A stretch of 32,413 nt of DNA, taken from Trichosphaerium sp. ATCC 40318 (taxonomy: Eukaryota; Discosea; Flabellinia; Trichosidae). Within the stretch, counting starts at the first letter, position 1, and every line of letters begins with the position of its first letter. The stretch covers positions 1 through 32,413 of the forward strand of contig JALMLS010000135.1 in the NCBI GenBank assembly GCA_038496445.1. The letters run 5' to 3'. A program made the translations under genes and the position numbers. Positions 31,147-32,413 of this stretch are shown here, piece by piece. The notes below the pieces were generated by a model. That model saw only the letters and a program-made list of their open reading frames with translations, was not told the DNA's origin and ran no database searches.

Positions 31147-32413
31147 CTAAATCGTGTTACTGAGCAGAACAATAAACAACAGTATAGAAACGCTCGTGGT
31201 AGGAATTGCTAAATGTTTCGTTTTACATACAACAATCTTATGTGATAGTTAAATTTGTAGCAGCTCACTTGTTTGAGTCGTTGACTTCGATAATCTTAGA
31301 TAGATAAAATTTTATTGTGTCCTTTGAAACTAAACAATTGAGTCGGTTATAACAAATGAAACCATTTTTCAATAGTTACGTAAGCGATTCAAGTAACACT
31401 GTAAGTTTAATATCAATGTTTGGTTTCACATTCAACAATCTCACATACCCACGTACAGCTGGGTTTATATATTTGTATCACGTGATAAGTGAAAGTTTTA
31501 CACTGACTAGGATGGCAACAGTAGCTAGTGGAATTGACCTGGACGAGGCCTTTTTGTTCTCAGTGTTCGGCCAGTACTGTGCAATGACAACCTTAGCTTC
31601 ACCTGATACAGTGAATAGCTGTGCGAACTATGTATCCGCTTTACAAGATCAGATCACAACATAGATTGTTCACAGCAAGAACAGAAAGGCATCATCCCAA
31701 TATAGGAGTATGTTGACGAGTTCTGGTCGTTGCCACAGCCCTACTCTACCCACTATTCTATCATGTACGTTCAACACTATCTACTCATATAAGATAAAAT
31801 GCCAACAATTTATACAACAACAGTTTTGTTTTCTTTCTTTTACGAAATGGTTTTTGTCACGTGTTGACAAGGTATGTTTTTGTGATAATGGACTACATTA
31901 TTGACTTAGTTTGTATAGGTGACTACTGCTATTAGGGACATGCATCCAATGCTTGTATCACTTGTTAAAGCTTAATGTTTGTACTGGTTGTTTCTGCAGC
32001 TCAAAGAATGTTTGAGCTTTCTCAATATCCGCGGATTTCTGAGACTATTATGATGCATATCATCATATCTATGTCGACTGAATATGAGCATGAAGTAAAC
32101 AAACCATCATCCTTTACAATGCAAATCTCAGGTACTGTGATATCTGGAACTGTTGTGTCAGGGTGCTTGCGTGTAAGAGACAAAGTTACAATCACTCCTA
32201 CTCGATTTAACACTAGAATAACACTCACGTAGCCTTTGAGATGCTCTCGTTTTAGACATATCCATAAGTTTAGTGGGAGATGGCCTAAAAACTCAAGGAT
32301 CATGACAACATATAGTGGTCATTTCCCAATGAATTCGTGGTATTAAGAGGTATACATACGTATGTAATATGAACATATTTGGATAGTTAAGTCACCAACT
32401 TTGGATCTAGCTA
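31147..32413 (+). other. Weak coding fragments at the window edge
   Basis: A 102-codon open frame (31356-31664, MKPFFNSYVSDSSNTVSLIS...) has no recognised domain. A second (31975-32232) contains SFTMQISGTVISGTVVSGCL then RVRDKVTITPT, which resembles the domain II beta-barrel of translational GTPases (SelB/EF-Tu type: GTVVTGTV.SG..KVGD.V.I). Splices could not be resolved and the window ends at 32413. ATCACGTGAT is at 31477-31486. Confidence 0.25.

Noticed and set aside
1-32413. tRNA, rRNA, CRISPR array or complete transposon.
   Set aside because: No cloverleaf with a GTTCGAATC-type T-arm, no spaced direct repeats and no transposase or terminal repeats were found by eye.

Overview
This window is a piece of nuclear DNA from a microbial eukaryote. 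Genes on both strands are broken by many small spliceosomal introns (about 28 to 270 nt, mostly 30-90). The 5' sites are very often GTACGT or GTA-rich, the 3' sites are pyrimidine-AG, and reading frames close across dozens of splices. The DNA is AT-rich. The gene set (hybrid histidine-kinase/adenylate cyclase like Dictyostelium ACR/AcrA, Kir channel, GT37-like fucosyltransferase, ankyrin-PARP, F-box/MORN proteins like those of amoebae and their giant viruses) suggests a free-living protist, possibly amoebozoan. The species cannot be fixed from sequence alone. I saw no rRNA, tRNA, CRISPR array or intact transposon.

Layout. 0.3-2.4 kb (+): complete 12-exon inward-rectifier K+ channel (347 codons). 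2.6-4.2 kb (-): 11-exon TOG/CLASP-N-like microtubule-type protein (317 codons). 4.8-5.2 kb (-): intronless four-helix membrane protein. 5.2-9.6 kb: gene-poor, with fragments, a small TM protein and dyad symmetries. 9.7-11 kb (-): GT37-like fucosyltransferase with a 30-nt intron. 11.3-11.8 kb (+): small gene. 12.8-13.5 kb (+): F-box-like/MORN-2 repeat protein. 13.8-20.6 kb (-): 25-exon, about 1408-residue membrane histidine kinase with four receiver domains and a class III adenylate cyclase. 21.7-24.7 kb (+): CBM6 + DUF5060-like + glycoside-hydrolase-like + collagen-binding-like gene of bacterial type, carrying introns but damaged by one stop and three frameshifts. 25.0-25.5 kb (+): second F-box/MORN-2 protein. 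26.3-31.1 kb (+): 25-exon ankyrin-PARP protein (1041 codons), one ankyrin repeat per exon. 31.2-32.4 kb: weak fragments.

How they fit. These are not an operon; neighbours are functionally unrelated. The signalling genes (K+ channel, phosphorelay cyclase, ADP-ribosyltransferase) are intact. The carbohydrate-active gene looks like an acquired bacterial gene that gained introns and is now decaying. The palindrome ATCACGTGAT and its CACGTG core recur far above chance, often just upstream of start codons, and are the strongest candidate shared regulatory signal. I re-derived exon structures by hand; the total coding length is a multiple of three for the Kir, TOG, cyclase and ankyrin-PARP models.
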